Assembly (NCBI RefSeq): GCF_004345005.1
Contig: NZ_SMMX01000004.1
Coordinates: forward strand, 236,580-300,579
Direction of reading: 5' to 3'
DNA: 64,000 bases
Source: Extibacter muris
GTDB taxonomy: Bacteria; Bacillota; Clostridia; Lachnospirales; Lachnospiraceae
Each line of letters begins with the position of its first letter. Positions within the stretch are counted from its first letter, which is position 1. The position numbers and the translations under genes are program-made. Under the pieces are notes generated by a model. That model saw only the letters and a program-made list of their open reading frames with translations. It was not told the origin of the DNA and made no database searches. Positions 16,974-25,148 of this stretch are shown piece after piece.

Positions 16974-17321
16974 TTATTTTACTAGCTCTTTTACTTTTGC
17001 CTTCTTGCCGACACGGTCTCTCAGGTAGTTCAGTTTTGCTCTTCTTACTTTACCTCTTCTTACTACTTCTACCCGTTCTACGTTTGGTGAGTGCAGCGGC
17101 CATGTCTTCTCTACGCCTATGCCGTTAGAATTCTTTCTTACGGTAAATGTAGCCCTTGCTCCGCCGCCCTGTTTCTTGAGAACAGTGCCTTCAAATACCT
17201 GGATCCTCTCACGGTTGCCCTCTTTGATCTTACCGTAAACCTTTACCGTATCACCGACGTTGAATACCGGCGCGTTTTCTTTCAGCTGTTCCGCTTCAAT
17301 ATTTTTGATAATATCGTTCAT
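16974..17321 (-). CDS. rplS: 50S ribosomal protein L19
   Basis: A 115-residue ribosomal protein at the 30S-50S interface. [23 protein letters not shown] and the C-terminal [13 protein letters not shown] are diagnostic. The gene usually follows trmD directly; here a dehydrogenase gene and a separate promoter come between. The ribosome site (GAGGAGG) lies 6-7 nt before the ATG. A terminator follows the gene, so it is a single transcription unit. Confidence 0.97.
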   Translation of the reverse strand: MNDIIKNIEAEQLKENAPVFNVGDTVKVYGKIKEGNRERIQVFEGTVLKKQGGGARATFTVRKNSNGIGVEKTWPLHSPNVERVEVVRRGKVRRAKLNYLRDRVGKKAKVKELVK

Positions 17322-17402
17322 TATGTGTGACCTCCTCGTTTGCTTGGACGTTCTTAATACATTCGTATCAGAGGACCATCTCTTTTCTTCACAACATGCT
17401 AT

Positions 17403-17431
17403 AGTTTATCATATTATGCAATGTTTTGCAA
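17403..17431 (-). promoter_or_regulatory. Promoter of rplS
   Basis: On the minus strand TTGCAA (17426-17431) and TAAACT (17403-17408) are 17 bp apart. It lies right after the stop codon of the hydroxysteroid dehydrogenase-like gene, so rplS does not depend on read-through from trmD. Confidence 0.65.
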
Positions 17432-17445
17432 GTATTTTATTTATA

Positions 17446-18225
17446 TTACGGGCGCTGTCCCATACCGCCTTCGAGCGTAAGCGTTTCACCGGACATATAT
17501 TTGAAGTCAGGCGATCCAAGATGCACGCACACACGTCCGATATCTTTCTCCGGATCCCCGAAGCGTCCCATCGGAACCGCTTTCAGATTCTTCTCGTACG
17601 CCTCCGGGTATGCCTCCTTGAAGTTCTCAAGCTGTGCGGTCATTGCCAGCGGGCACACTACATTGACATTGATATTGTCCTTGCCCCATTCCGTCGCCGC
17701 CACACGGGATATCCCGCGGATGCCTTCCTTCGCCGCCGCATAGGAACTCTGTCCCGCATTGCCGAACAGCCCTGCCCCAGAGGCAAAGTTGATGACAGAT
17801 CCCTGCGTCTCCTTGAGGTACGGATAGCATGCCCTCATATAATAGAAGACGGCATAAAGGCCGGAATAGATGCCGAGATCGAAATGATCCTTCATGTGCA
17901 TGGACAGCGGTATCCCTGATGCGGATGCCTGCGCATTGTTGATGAGCACGTCAATGCGCCCAAACGTATCTGCAACCTTCTTCACCGTTTCCTTCACCAC
18001 TTCTTCGGATTTTTCATCCGGAGTCACATCTGCCTGCAGTGGCAGTACCTTGATACCATAGAGGCGTTCCAGCTCCTCTTTCGCGTCCAGCAGCTTCTTC
18101 TCATTCCTGCCCGTGATTGCCAGATTCGCGCCTTCTTTCGCATAAGCGACAGCAATGCCGTAGCCGATAGATTTTGCTTTTCCCCCACCTGTTATTATTG
18201 CTACCTTTCCATCAAATATTCCCAT
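17446..18225 (-). CDS. NADP-dependent short-chain dehydrogenase, probable 12alpha-hydroxysteroid dehydrogenase
   Basis: A classical SDR of 259 residues. The cofactor loop is TGGGKAKSIGYG, Arg40 in TGRNEKK favours NADP(H), NNA is at 96-98, and the catalytic Ser149, Tyr162 and Lys166 (SYAAAK) are all present. From memory the sequence is very close along its whole length to clostridial 12alpha-hydroxysteroid dehydrogenases (shared features include NNAQASASGIPLS, DLGIYSGLY and the C-terminus LEGGMGQRP), which oxidise the 12-hydroxyl of cholic acid. It would act on bile acids in the cytoplasm. It lies between trmD and rplS with its own promoter and ribosome site (AAAGGAGAAGG). Substrate needs assay; SDR class is certain. 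Confidence 0.85.
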   Translation of the reverse strand: MGIFDGKVAIITGGGKAKSIGYGIAVAYAKEGANLAITGRNEKKLLDAKEELERLYGIKVLPLQADVTPDEKSEEVVKETVKKVADTFGRIDVLINNAQASASGIPLSMHMKDHFDLGIYSGLYAVFYYMRACYPYLKETQGSVINFASGAGLFGNAGQSSYAAAKEGIRGISRVAATEWGKDNINVNVVCPLAMTAQLENFKEAYPEAYEKNLKAVPMGRFGDPEKDIGRVCVHLGSPDFKYMSGETLTLEGGMGQRP

Positions 18226-18266
18226 CCTGACCTTCTCCTTTACCGTTTGAATTTGTCTCTTCTTTT

Positions 18267-18295
18267 ATAGTATCTGCCTGCGGGACAGACGTCAA
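18267..18295 (-). promoter_or_regulatory. Promoter of the hydroxysteroid dehydrogenase-like gene
   Basis: On the minus strand TTGACG (18290-18295) and TACTAT (18267-18272) are 17 bp apart. The box starts only 24 bp past the trmD stop, and no terminator hairpin is visible between, so some read-through from trmD is possible. Confidence 0.7.
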
Positions 18296-18318
18296 TCTAA
18301 ATATACCTGTATTTGTGA

Positions 18319-19062
18319 TTAATATATATCTCTCCCGAGCACTTTCCTGACAAGTTCTTTTTCTGTTTCATCCAGATCCGCTTTTTCCAGCAGGTCCGGC
18401 CTGTTCCTGGCCGTGCGTATGACAGATTGTTCCCTTCTCCATTTTTCCACATTGGCATGGTGTCCGGACAGCAGCACCGGAGGAACCTGTTTCCCATGCC
18501 AGACTTCGGGACGTGAATACTGCGGATACTCAAGCAGATTATCCTGAAAGCTGTCGAACTCTGCCGACACGTCATTGTGAAGCACTCCCGGCACGAGACG
18601 GGAGACGGCATCTACTATGACCATTGCCGGAAGTTCGCCCCCGGTCAGCACATAATCTCCGATGGACACGTAATCGGTCACGATCTCTTCCAGCACCCGC
18701 TCGTCAATTCCTTCATAATGCCCGCACAGCAGTACGAGTTCTTCTTCCCGGGCCAGTTCTTCTGCCATCTCCTGATGAAACGTCCGGCCCTGTGGAGACA
18801 GATATACGACCCTTGGGCTTCTGCCCACCTTTTCCTTAACGGCATTGTAAGCCTGATACACCGGCTCCGCCTGCATCAGCATGCCGGCGCCCCCGCCGTA
18901 TGGGTAATCATCTACGCTGTTATGCTTGTTGAACGCATAGTCCCTGATATTGACAGCCTCCACTCCGAGCAGGTCCTTCTCCATCGCCCGCCCTGTAATG
19001 CTTGTACCAAGCCCGTTCATCACCATGTCGGGAAATAATGTCATGATATAAAACCGCATCAT
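18319..19062 (-). CDS. trmD: tRNA (guanine(37)-N1)-methyltransferase
   Basis: Methylates G37 next to the anticodon of tRNAs reading CNN codons, which prevents frameshifting. The 247-residue protein starts with [14 protein letters not shown] and contains the trefoil-knot SAM site [16 protein letters not shown] and [14 protein letters not shown]. It overlaps rimM by four bases (ATGA). The next gene leftward is the SDR rather than rplS. Confidence 0.97.
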   Translation of the reverse strand: MMRFYIMTLFPDMVMNGLGTSITGRAMEKDLLGVEAVNIRDYAFNKHNSVDDYPYGGGAGMLMQAEPVYQAYNAVKEKVGRSPRVVYLSPQGRTFHQEMAEELAREEELVLLCGHYEGIDERVLEEIVTDYVSIGDYVLTGGELPAMVIVDAVSRLVPGVLHNDVSAEFDSFQDNLLEYPQYSRPEVWHGKQVPPVLLSGHHANVEKWRREQSVIRTARNRPDLLEKADLDETEKELVRKVLGRDIY

Positions 19063-19565
19063 ATGAGCCCCTCCATCAGATGTATCGTCATCATGCCCTG
19101 ATCAACGTCTATGTCCCGTATACATTCACGGATAGCCGGTACAAGCACCTGGCCATGGACCGGGCTCGCGATGACGTACACATCGTTGGCCCCGGTCTCT
19201 ATGACATCTTTGAGCCTGCCAAAGGGCACGCCGTCTTCCGTCTGGACATCCATGTCAAGCATATCTGCGATAAAGTATTCTCCTTCCCCCAGAGGTACTG
19301 CGTTCTCCCTCTCCACGAGAAGGTTACGTCTTCTATACCTCTCCACGTCATTTATATGATCAATGCCTTTGAACTTGAGAATGACAAACTTTTTGAAGAA
19401 TTTGACTCTCTCGATCTCAAGCTGTGTCGTACTCTTTCCCATATCTACTATCACGTGCTCCAGCAATTTAAAACGTCCCGGGTCATCAGTTGTCGGTAAT
19501 ACCTTAACCTCGCCCTGGATTCCGTGAGTCGATGTTATGACTCCCACCTTAAGCATCTTTTCCAT
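19059..19565 (-). CDS. rimM: 16S rRNA processing protein RimM
   Basis: Assists maturation of the head of the 30S subunit and binds S19. The 168-residue form starts at 19565 ([15 protein letters not shown]), where AAGGAG stands at proper distance; a longer in-frame extension covers an attenuator-like hairpin and is rejected. The N-terminal RimM domain ([10 protein letters not shown]) and the C-terminal PRC-barrel ([15 protein letters not shown]) are both seen. The stop overlaps the trmD start. Confidence 0.95.
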   Translation of the reverse strand: MEKMLKVGVITSTHGIQGEVKVLPTTDDPGRFKLLEHVIVDMGKSTTQLEIERVKFFKKFVILKFKGIDHINDVERYRRRNLLVERENAVPLGEGEYFIADMLDMDVQTEDGVPFGRLKDVIETGANDVYVIASPVHGQVLVPAIRECIRDIDVDQGMMTIHLMEGLI

Positions 19566-19608
19566 CTGTATTCTCCTTATCTGGGGCACCCCTGTCCTCA
19601 CGGATGCC

Positions 19609-19650
19609 AAAAAAGGACCGGTACCCTGCGTGAACAGGGGGCCGGCCCCC
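19609..19650 (-). terminator. Attenuator-like hairpin between khpA and rimM
   Basis: On the minus strand a GC-rich stem (GGCCGG..CCCTG with CAGGG..CCGGTCC, one bulged T) is followed at once by six Ts. It lies inside the ribosomal-protein operon, downstream of khpA and 45 nt before rimM, so it could reduce expression of rimM and trmD relative to rpsP. Confidence 0.65.
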
Positions 19651-19654
19651 AAAA

Positions 19655-19885
19655 TTAATCCATAATATCTACGATTACTTTTTTATCTTCCTTTGCCGCG
19701 GCTGCCTTGACGACAGAACGGATTGCTTTGGCGATACGCCCCTGTTTTCCAATCACTTTTCCCATATCGGAATCCGCAACATGTACTTCCAGAATCGTCG
19801 TCTTCTTGTCCTCCCGCTCCGTAACCACTACGCTGTCAGGATTGTCGACAAGTGCCTTCGCAATTACTTCCACTAATTCTTTCAT
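19655..19885 (-). CDS. khpA: KH-domain RNA-binding protein KhpA (YlqC)
   Basis: A 76-residue single KH-domain protein. The GxxG loop is GKQGRIAK (about residues 43-50), within DSDMGKVIGKQGRIAKAIR. In Firmicutes KhpA pairs with KhpB to bind RNA and affects cell division. It sits between rpsP and rimM in the standard order. Confidence 0.95.
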   Translation of the reverse strand: MKELVEVIAKALVDNPDSVVVTEREDKKTTILEVHVADSDMGKVIGKQGRIAKAIRSVVKAAAAKEDKKVIVDIMD

Positions 19886-19908
19886 GCTATACGCCTCCAG
19901 ACTTCAGC

Positions 19909-20154
19909 CTATTTTTCGATTCCGGCTGCTTTGAAGATCTTGTTTACAGCTTCTGTCGGCTGTGCCCCAGTGCCTAACCACTTCTTAGCTGCTTCTTCAT
20001 CAACTTTGAATACGCTTGGGTCCTGGTTCGGATTGTATGTGCCGATTTCCTCGATGAACTTGCCATCCCTCGGGGATCTTGCATCTGCCACAACGATTCT
20101 ATAGAAAGGAGCCTTCTTCTGTCCCATTCTTTTTAATCTGATTTTTACTGCCAT
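19909..20154 (-). CDS. rpsP: 30S ribosomal protein S16
   Basis: An 81-residue ribosomal protein. [20 protein letters not shown] is the diagnostic N-terminus, and GTYNPNQDP follows. The start at 20154 is chosen because GGAGGTG lies nine bases upstream; an upstream GTG is not needed. It follows ffh by 42 nt in the same operon. Confidence 0.97.
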   Translation of the reverse strand: MAVKIRLKRMGQKKAPFYRIVVADARSPRDGKFIEEIGTYNPNQDPSVFKVDEEAAKKWLGTGAQPTEAVNKIFKAAGIEK

Positions 20155-20196
20155 CTGTTTCACCTCCACTTATTTATCTTTCATTTGATCTATAGG

Positions 20197-21543
20197 TTAA
20201 AAAGGAAGCCTGAACTTGCCTTTCTTACCACCTTTTCCCATCATCTTCATCATCTTCTTCATCTCGCCGAACTGCTTGACCATACGGTTTACATCACTGA
20301 TGTCCACGCCGGCCCCCTTTGCAATTCTATGCTTCCTAGAAGGATTCAGAAGGTCAGGATTCCGGCGCTCTTCCAGGGTCATGGAATATATCATAGCTTC
20401 CATGCGCGCCATATTCTTCTCCGCCTGGGCTGCCTGTTCATCGTCAAGCCCCTTCATCTTTCCCATGCCGCCGAGCCCCGGCATCATGTTCATGATATTT
20501 CCCAGGCCGCCCATGTTCTTCATCTGCTTCGTACTCTCCAGATAATCCTCAAAATCAAACTGGGCTTTCTTGAGCTTTCTGCTCATCTCTATCGCTTTTG
20601 CTTCATCTATCTCGGCTTCTGCCTTTTCGATAAGGGTGAGCACATCTCCCATACCGAGGATACGGGACGCCATCCTGTCCGGATAGAACTGTTCCAGGTC
20701 GGACAGCTTCTCCCCCATGCCTGCATATAGTATCGGCTTGCCGGTAACTGCCTTCACAGACAGCGCGGCTCCGCCTCGTGTATCACCGTCAAGTTTGGTG
20801 ACGATGACACCGTCAATCCCTATCTTATCGTTGAAATCAGCCGCCACGTTGACCGCATCCTGACCGGTCATGGCATCGATGACAAGAATCGTCTGATGGA
20901 CATCAACCGCTCCCTTGATCTCCTGAAGCTCCGCCATCATATCCTCGTCGATATGCAGACGGCCCGCGGTATCGAGAATCACGATATTGTTGCCGTTCTT
21001 CTGCGCGTGCAGGACGGCGGCTTTCGCGATATCCGCCGGCTTGTGGCTGTCTCCCATGGAGAACACGTCCACCCCCTGCTTTTCCCCGTTTACCTGCAGC
21101 TGCTTGATAGCTGCGGGACGGTATACGTCACAGGCGGCGAGCAATGGCTTCTTTCCCTTTAGCTTATACTTTCCTGCCAGCTTTGCAGTTGTCGTCGTCT
21201 TACCCGCGCCCTGAAGGCCGGCCATCATGATGACCGTGACGGCACTTCCCGGCTGGAGCTTGATCTCTGTCGTCTCCGAGCCCATCAGCTTTACCAGCTC
21301 TTCATTGACGATTTTAATCACCATCTGTCCCGGATTCAGGCCGTTCATGACGTCCTGCCCCACGGCTCTTTCCTGGACGTTCTTAACGAATCCTTTGACT
21401 ACCTTGAAATTGACGTCTGCTGCCAGCAGCGCCCGCTTGATCTCTTTCAGCGCTTCCTTTACATCATCTTCTGTCAATCGCCCTTTGCTTCTTAAGATCT
21501 TGAATATGTTCTGCAGTTTTTCCGTCAAACTATCAAATGCCAT
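20197..21543 (-). CDS. ffh: Signal recognition particle protein Ffh (SRP54)
   Basis: GTPase that targets nascent membrane and secreted proteins to FtsY and SecYEG. The 448-residue protein has the N domain, the G domain with GLQGAGKTTTTAKLAGK (about residue 108), DTAGRLHID and TKLDGDTRGG, and the Met-rich M domain (MNMMPGLGGMGKMKG, about residue 340 on) that binds 4.5S RNA. It begins one base after the ylxM stop, so the two are tightly coupled. The SRP RNA gene is not in this window. Confidence 0.98.
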   Translation of the reverse strand: MAFDSLTEKLQNIFKILRSKGRLTEDDVKEALKEIKRALLAADVNFKVVKGFVKNVQERAVGQDVMNGLNPGQMVIKIVNEELVKLMGSETTEIKLQPGSAVTVIMMAGLQGAGKTTTTAKLAGKYKLKGKKPLLAACDVYRPAAIKQLQVNGEKQGVDVFSMGDSHKPADIAKAAVLHAQKNGNNIVILDTAGRLHIDEDMMAELQEIKGAVDVHQTILVIDAMTGQDAVNVAADFNDKIGIDGVIVTKLDGDTRGGAALSVKAVTGKPILYAGMGEKLSDLEQFYPDRMASRILGMGDVLTLIEKAEAEIDEAKAIEMSRKLKKAQFDFEDYLESTKQMKNMGGLGNIMNMMPGLGGMGKMKGLDDEQAAQAEKNMARMEAMIYSMTLEERRNPDLLNPSRKHRIAKGAGVDISDVNRMVKQFGEMKKMMKMMGKGGKKGKFRLPF

Positions 21544-21544
21544 G

Positions 21545-21889
21545 CTACAGCTCCTCTATAATCTCATCGGATATCTTACGGATGTCTGCCACAAGTTCCC
21601 GCGGCTTTCGCTCCTCATATCCGTCCAGCAATTCATCTATCTGCTTTACTTTCTCTTTGATGCTGACGAACTTCCCGACAAGATGCAGCTTGTCTTCATA
21701 CCCCTTCAGCGTTCTGCCGCACCGCTTGACGAGGTCGTGCACTCCCTGTCTGCTGATGCCCGCCTCAGCGGCAATCTCTCCAAGCGACAGATCTTCCAGC
21801 ACGAACTGTTCGTATATCTCTTTCTGATGTTCCGTCAGAAGTTCACCGTAAAAATCATAAAGCAAAGCCTGTTCTAATATTTCATTCAT
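21545..21889 (-). CDS. ylxM: YlxM-family helix-turn-helix protein
   Basis: A 114-residue protein (UPF0122) with a sigma-70 region 4-like helix-turn-helix: DLSLGEIAAEAGISRQGVHDLVKR around residues 35-58. The family is encoded next to ffh in Gram-positive bacteria and is thought to take part in SRP function. The start at 21889 (MNEILEQAL) has AGGTGA upstream. It is the first gene of the ylxM-ffh-rpsP-khpA-rimM-trmD operon. Confidence 0.94.
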   Translation of the reverse strand: MNEILEQALLYDFYGELLTEHQKEIYEQFVLEDLSLGEIAAEAGISRQGVHDLVKRCGRTLKGYEDKLHLVGKFVSIKEKVKQIDELLDGYEERKPRELVADIRKISDEIIEEL

Positions 21890-21905
21890 GTTGTTCACCT
21901 GTGAT

Positions 21906-21934
21906 ATCATATAACAAAATGGAGAGGGTGTCAA
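21906..21934 (-). promoter_or_regulatory. Promoter of the ylxM-ffh-rpsP operon
   Basis: On the minus strand TTGACA (21929-21934) and TATGAT (21906-21911) have a 17-bp spacer. The -35 box lies inside the arm of the hairpin at 21919-21960 that ends the upstream gene. Confidence 0.75.
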
Positions 21935-21960
21935 GTGTTTTTTCTTGACACCCTCTCCAT
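21919..21960 (-). terminator. Terminator after the acidic gene pair, overlapping the ylxM promoter
   Basis: A perfect 17-bp stem (ATGGAGAGGGTGTCAAG and its complement) with an eight-base loop, directly after the stop codon at 21961. On the minus strand TTTTGTTATAT follows. The arm contains the ylxM -35 box. Confidence 0.85.
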
Positions 21961-22611
21961 CTATGATTTCATCACGTAATGTCCCTGTCCGTCCGGTGCA
22001 AAGACTCCTCCGATATGAAGCGTTATAACACCGCTGCCATATGTTCCGCTTCTTTCCGTATCGTAACGCCCGTCATAGTAAAAGACGTCCAGCGCTATCC
22101 GAATACGCTTCTCTGCGGGAAGCCGCCTATTGATTTCCGTGACAAGTGCTTCCAGATCCTCCGTATCGACATAGTCCATATACCCGATATCACGCTCTGC
22201 TGCAGCTGCTTCAAGTATCTCCTCAGATATCCCGGCCTTATCTGACAATAGCCTCCAGAGGCACTGTCCGTTTTCAACCTGGTTGCTTCCTATATCATAG
22301 CTTCTGCCGCTTATCGTAAATATGTCGCCAGCCATTTCCATCAAAGACAGTCCTTCTTCCTCTTCCTGCGCATCCTCCGTCTCATCCATGTCCTCCAAAG
22401 GCTGTTTTTTCTTCTTCCCATTCTGCATATCCATCCTCTCATCAGCGTCCTTCTCAGGCAGTATCGGAAGCCTCTTGACCGTTTCTGCCGGCGGACGCCG
22501 TTTCGCCGGTGGACGCTTTTTCGCCGGCAGACGCTGTTCCATATCAACAACATGGATGCTTACGATATAAGGAGCGAGCAGCGCCAGCGATTGCGGGGAC
22601 TTAAAACCCAC
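21961..22611 (-). CDS. Hypothetical protein with basic repeat and acidic linker
   Basis: I do not recognise this 216-residue protein. Residues about 28-44 hold a repeated basic-proline unit (PAKKRPPAKRRPPAE), followed by a Lys-rich patch and an acidic run (DMDETEDAQEEEEG). The C-terminal part from about residue 95 looks folded (FTISGRSYDIGSNQVENG, then ERDIGYMDYVDTED). The listed start is a GTG without a clear ribosome site; an internal ATG at 22542 (MEQRLPAKK) is possible. It lies 11 nt after another acidic protein gene and ends at a strong terminator, so the two form an operon of unknown role. Confidence 0.65.
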   Translation of the reverse strand: MGFKSPQSLALLAPYIVSIHVVDMEQRLPAKKRPPAKRRPPAETVKRLPILPEKDADERMDMQNGKKKKQPLEDMDETEDAQEEEEGLSLMEMAGDIFTISGRSYDIGSNQVENGQCLWRLLSDKAGISEEILEAAAAERDIGYMDYVDTEDLEALVTEINRRLPAEKRIRIALDVFYYDGRYDTERSGTYGSGVITLHIGGVFAPDGQGHYVMKS

Positions 22612-22622
22612 ATTCAGAGAGC

Positions 22623-23267
22623 TTAGCTTCTGTTCCCCTTTCTGGAGCCGCCGAGCAGATAGGCGAGATTCGGTGCAAAATACTTTTCCCCTCCCTTTCT
22701 CCCTGGCGCGAACGAAAAGAGAGGCTGCCCCGTCTTAGCACATCCGTCGCACAATTCCATGTATTCTTCAGCACTCATGGAACGGTACAGCGTCACGACC
22801 GGGCCGGAATATCTCAGGAATACCATATTAGAAGGGTATATCTTTTTTCCAATCTGTATAGTCCCGTACTGCAGCACCTCTTCACCGGACTCTTCTTCTG
22901 TCTCCTCTTCTTCCTCTGCTGTCATCCTTCCGTCTGTCGACTCTTCTTCTGACGCTTCCTCTTCTTCTGTATCATCTGTAACGTGGATCAGGTCTTCCCG
23001 TCCCATTCCCCTGGCAATCAGATTGTGAAACTCTGTCTCGTCAGCCAGATCCTCCCCGTTGAAAATATTCCGGACTGCCACCCTGAGCTTTTTCGCATCT
23101 GGCTTTTGCACGCCAACAGACTTAAGCCAGGCGATTGCCGCGGCAAAAAGACTGTTTTCATCTTTATATTCCTTTTTGTCTATCACAAGACGCTGAATGA
23201 CCGGGCTATAGAAGTTCTGGATGCGAGGTCTGCATTCCTTTTTCTCTTTCTGTACATATTCATACAT
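22623..23267 (-). CDS. Hypothetical protein with glutamate-rich linker
   Basis: A 214-residue protein of unknown family. The first 95 residues look like a compact helical domain (QNFYSPVIQRLVIDKKEYKD...). A Glu/Ser-rich linker (EEEEASEEESTDG, EEEEETEEESGEE, about residues 100-130) joins it to a C-terminal domain with GTIQIGKKIYPSNMVFLRYSG. The first gene of the pair with 22611, and the same domain-linker-domain layout suggests partner proteins. The start MYEYVQ is supported only by context. It lies downstream of a subtilisin gene in the same direction, separated by about 90 bp. Confidence 0.65.
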   Translation of the reverse strand: MYEYVQKEKKECRPRIQNFYSPVIQRLVIDKKEYKDENSLFAAAIAWLKSVGVQKPDAKKLRVAVRNIFNGEDLADETEFHNLIARGMGREDLIHVTDDTEEEEASEEESTDGRMTAEEEEETEEESGEEVLQYGTIQIGKKIYPSNMVFLRYSGPVVTLYRSMSAEEYMELCDGCAKTGQPLFSFAPGRKGGEKYFAPNLAYLLGGSRKGNRS

Positions 23268-23360
23268 GTTATCACACGCCTTCCCTATATGGTTCCCACC
23301 AGTTATACGCTTATTATAGCATATGGCTTCCTGGCAGAGACAGCATAACAGAACAATAAT

Positions 23361-24272
23361 TTATTCCAGGCGTCTGCTGTCCAGAAGCTTCGAAATCCTG
23401 ACCCTTCCCCATCCCTGCTTCTCTTCCATCCTTTCACAGCTCTCACGCAGCTTAAGCTTCACCTCTACATTGGACATGTCACCATACTTCGACAGAAGAA
23501 GCGCGATTGCTCCCGACACGACCGGCGTTGCCATGGAACTCCCGCTTTTAACCGTATAAGGCCTCTGCCTTCTTATGCCGAACCTGCTGTTGCATGATAT
23601 GATCTGGTTTCCCGGTGCCACGACGTCTGGTTTTACGACGCATTCATGTGTTGGGCCACAGCCGGAATAGAAGCTGGTATGCTTTCCGCCTGCTGATACT
23701 ATGATATCCGATGAACCTACGGTTATTATCTTCCTGCTCGTTCCCGGCACGGACACGGTTCCTTCCCCGGGGCCATAGTTCCCCGCCGACGCGACCACGA
23801 CAAGCCCTGCATCCCACAAAGCCTCTGCCGCCTGCTCCAGTTCTTTTCCCTTTTCATCTTCCAGTTCCAGATTCGCACCGACGGACATATTAACGATTCG
23901 GATGCCGTATGCATACCAATTCTCAAGGAGCCACTGCATGCCCCTCAATATGCCGTCCACCGTCCCCTGTCCTCTTGCATCCAGCACTTTGATGCTATAA
24001 AGGTCCGCATCCGGGGCCATCCCCGCATGGACGCCACGCGACATCCTCCCGTCTCCTCCAAGTATGCCTGTCACATGCGTCCCGTGCCCATTGTCGTCAT
24101 ACATCCGCCCACGTCCGCCCACGCAGTCTTTAAATCCTTTGATTCTATCTTTAAGGTCCGGATGCGGTACTATACCGGTATCCAGAACCGCTATTCCAAC
24201 ATTCTTACCTGTATACTTGCCTGTAACAGTGTCCTCACACCAATAATCTGTCATATCCTTTACATGTTTCAT
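23361..24272 (-). CDS. S8 family serine peptidase (subtilisin-like, AprX type)
   Basis: A 303-residue subtilase without signal peptide or propeptide. All catalytic boxes are present: Asp in IAVLDTGIVPH (about residue 31), His in NGHGTHVTGILGG (about residue 62), the oxyanion Asn in ASAGNYGPGEG and Ser in SGSSMATPVVSG (about residue 245). It resembles the intracellular AprX proteases of Bacillus and clostridia. Lack of a propeptide suggests cytoplasmic action or regulation by another factor. The two acidic unknown proteins just downstream could be partners or substrates, which is inference only. Confidence 0.9.
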   Translation of the reverse strand: MKHVKDMTDYWCEDTVTGKYTGKNVGIAVLDTGIVPHPDLKDRIKGFKDCVGGRGRMYDDNGHGTHVTGILGGDGRMSRGVHAGMAPDADLYSIKVLDARGQGTVDGILRGMQWLLENWYAYGIRIVNMSVGANLELEDEKGKELEQAAEALWDAGLVVVASAGNYGPGEGTVSVPGTSRKIITVGSSDIIVSAGGKHTSFYSGCGPTHECVVKPDVVAPGNQIISCNSRFGIRRQRPYTVKSGSSMATPVVSGAIALLLSKYGDMSNVEVKLKLRESCERMEEKQGWGRVRISKLLDSRRLE

Positions 24273-24434
24273 GATTATTTTTACCCTTTTCTATTAGGAT
24301 ATTCAAATCATCCTGATAGGCTTATGAAACAAATTTAAAAAGCATTGATATGGAAATTAAAATTGATTTCTTCCATATTTTGTCGTAAGATATAATAGAT
24401 TCTATATCCATATATGGCTTAAGGGGAGGATATT

Positions 24435-25073
24435 GTGGAAGATCAGAATTACTATGATATATTAGGGGTTTCAACAAAGGCGACGCAAGAGGAGATCACT
24501 GCCGCCAAGAATATGCTTGCCAAGCGATACCATCCGGACGCCAACATCAAGAACGGAATTGATACGACAGACAAGATGCAGGAAATACTGGAAGCATATG
24601 GGGTATTGTCCGATACGGGCAGACGTGCGGAATATGACAGGGGGATCGGCGGCCGCAGGCAGGACATGCAGACGTTTGACCTGAAAGCGGATGCTTCCGG
24701 CCGGGGACAGACGGAAGAAGATACGTTCGTTACATACTGGAAGGCTGCCGGTGCCTTGTATGAGATTATAATGGAGAGCAATGAACTGTTCCGCCAGAAG
24801 GAAGAGACGAGCCGGCTTGCCCAGCTGTCCATGCAGGCGCTCAAGCATATCATTATCCTGAAAGATGCAGCCATACCGGAAAAATACTGGCATCCCGACA
24901 TCATGAACTGGCTCTTGTTCACATGGTATAAGAACCGGAACATCACCGTCGCCTATCTGCTTACGATGTACGATGAATATGTGAAGAAAAGCGTCACTCC
25001 GGTAGAAAAGCTGAAGCTTCAGGGCCGGGCGCACAGATTCCAGCATTCGGTCAGAAAGCTAATAAAATATTAA
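24435..25073 (+). CDS. DnaJ-domain protein
   Basis: A 212-residue protein with an N-terminal J domain: YYDILGVSTKATQEEI, then the HPD tripeptide in KRYHPDANIKN (about residue 33) and YGVLSDTGRRAEYD. The rest (about residues 75-212) has no zinc-finger or DnaJ C-terminal domain and is probably helical (ELFRQKEETSRLAQLSMQALKHI). It is therefore a type C J-protein that recruits DnaK to an unknown client. The start is supported by GGGGAGG in the leader; the ORF may begin with TTG or GTG (24435 GTG). It is transcribed away from the S8 peptidase. Confidence 0.85.
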   Translation: MEDQNYYDILGVSTKATQEEITAAKNMLAKRYHPDANIKNGIDTTDKMQEILEAYGVLSDTGRRAEYDRGIGGRRQDMQTFDLKADASGRGQTEEDTFVTYWKAAGALYEIIMESNELFRQKEETSRLAQLSMQALKHIIILKDAAIPEKYWHPDIMNWLLFTWYKNRNITVAYLLTMYDEYVKKSVTPVEKLKLQGRAHRFQHSVRKLIKY

Positions 25074-25148
25074 ATAACCTTTTGTTTCACACATCTGCAC
25101 CCCACGCATATTATGTAGTGTAAATAACATATATGGAGGCTTTCAATT

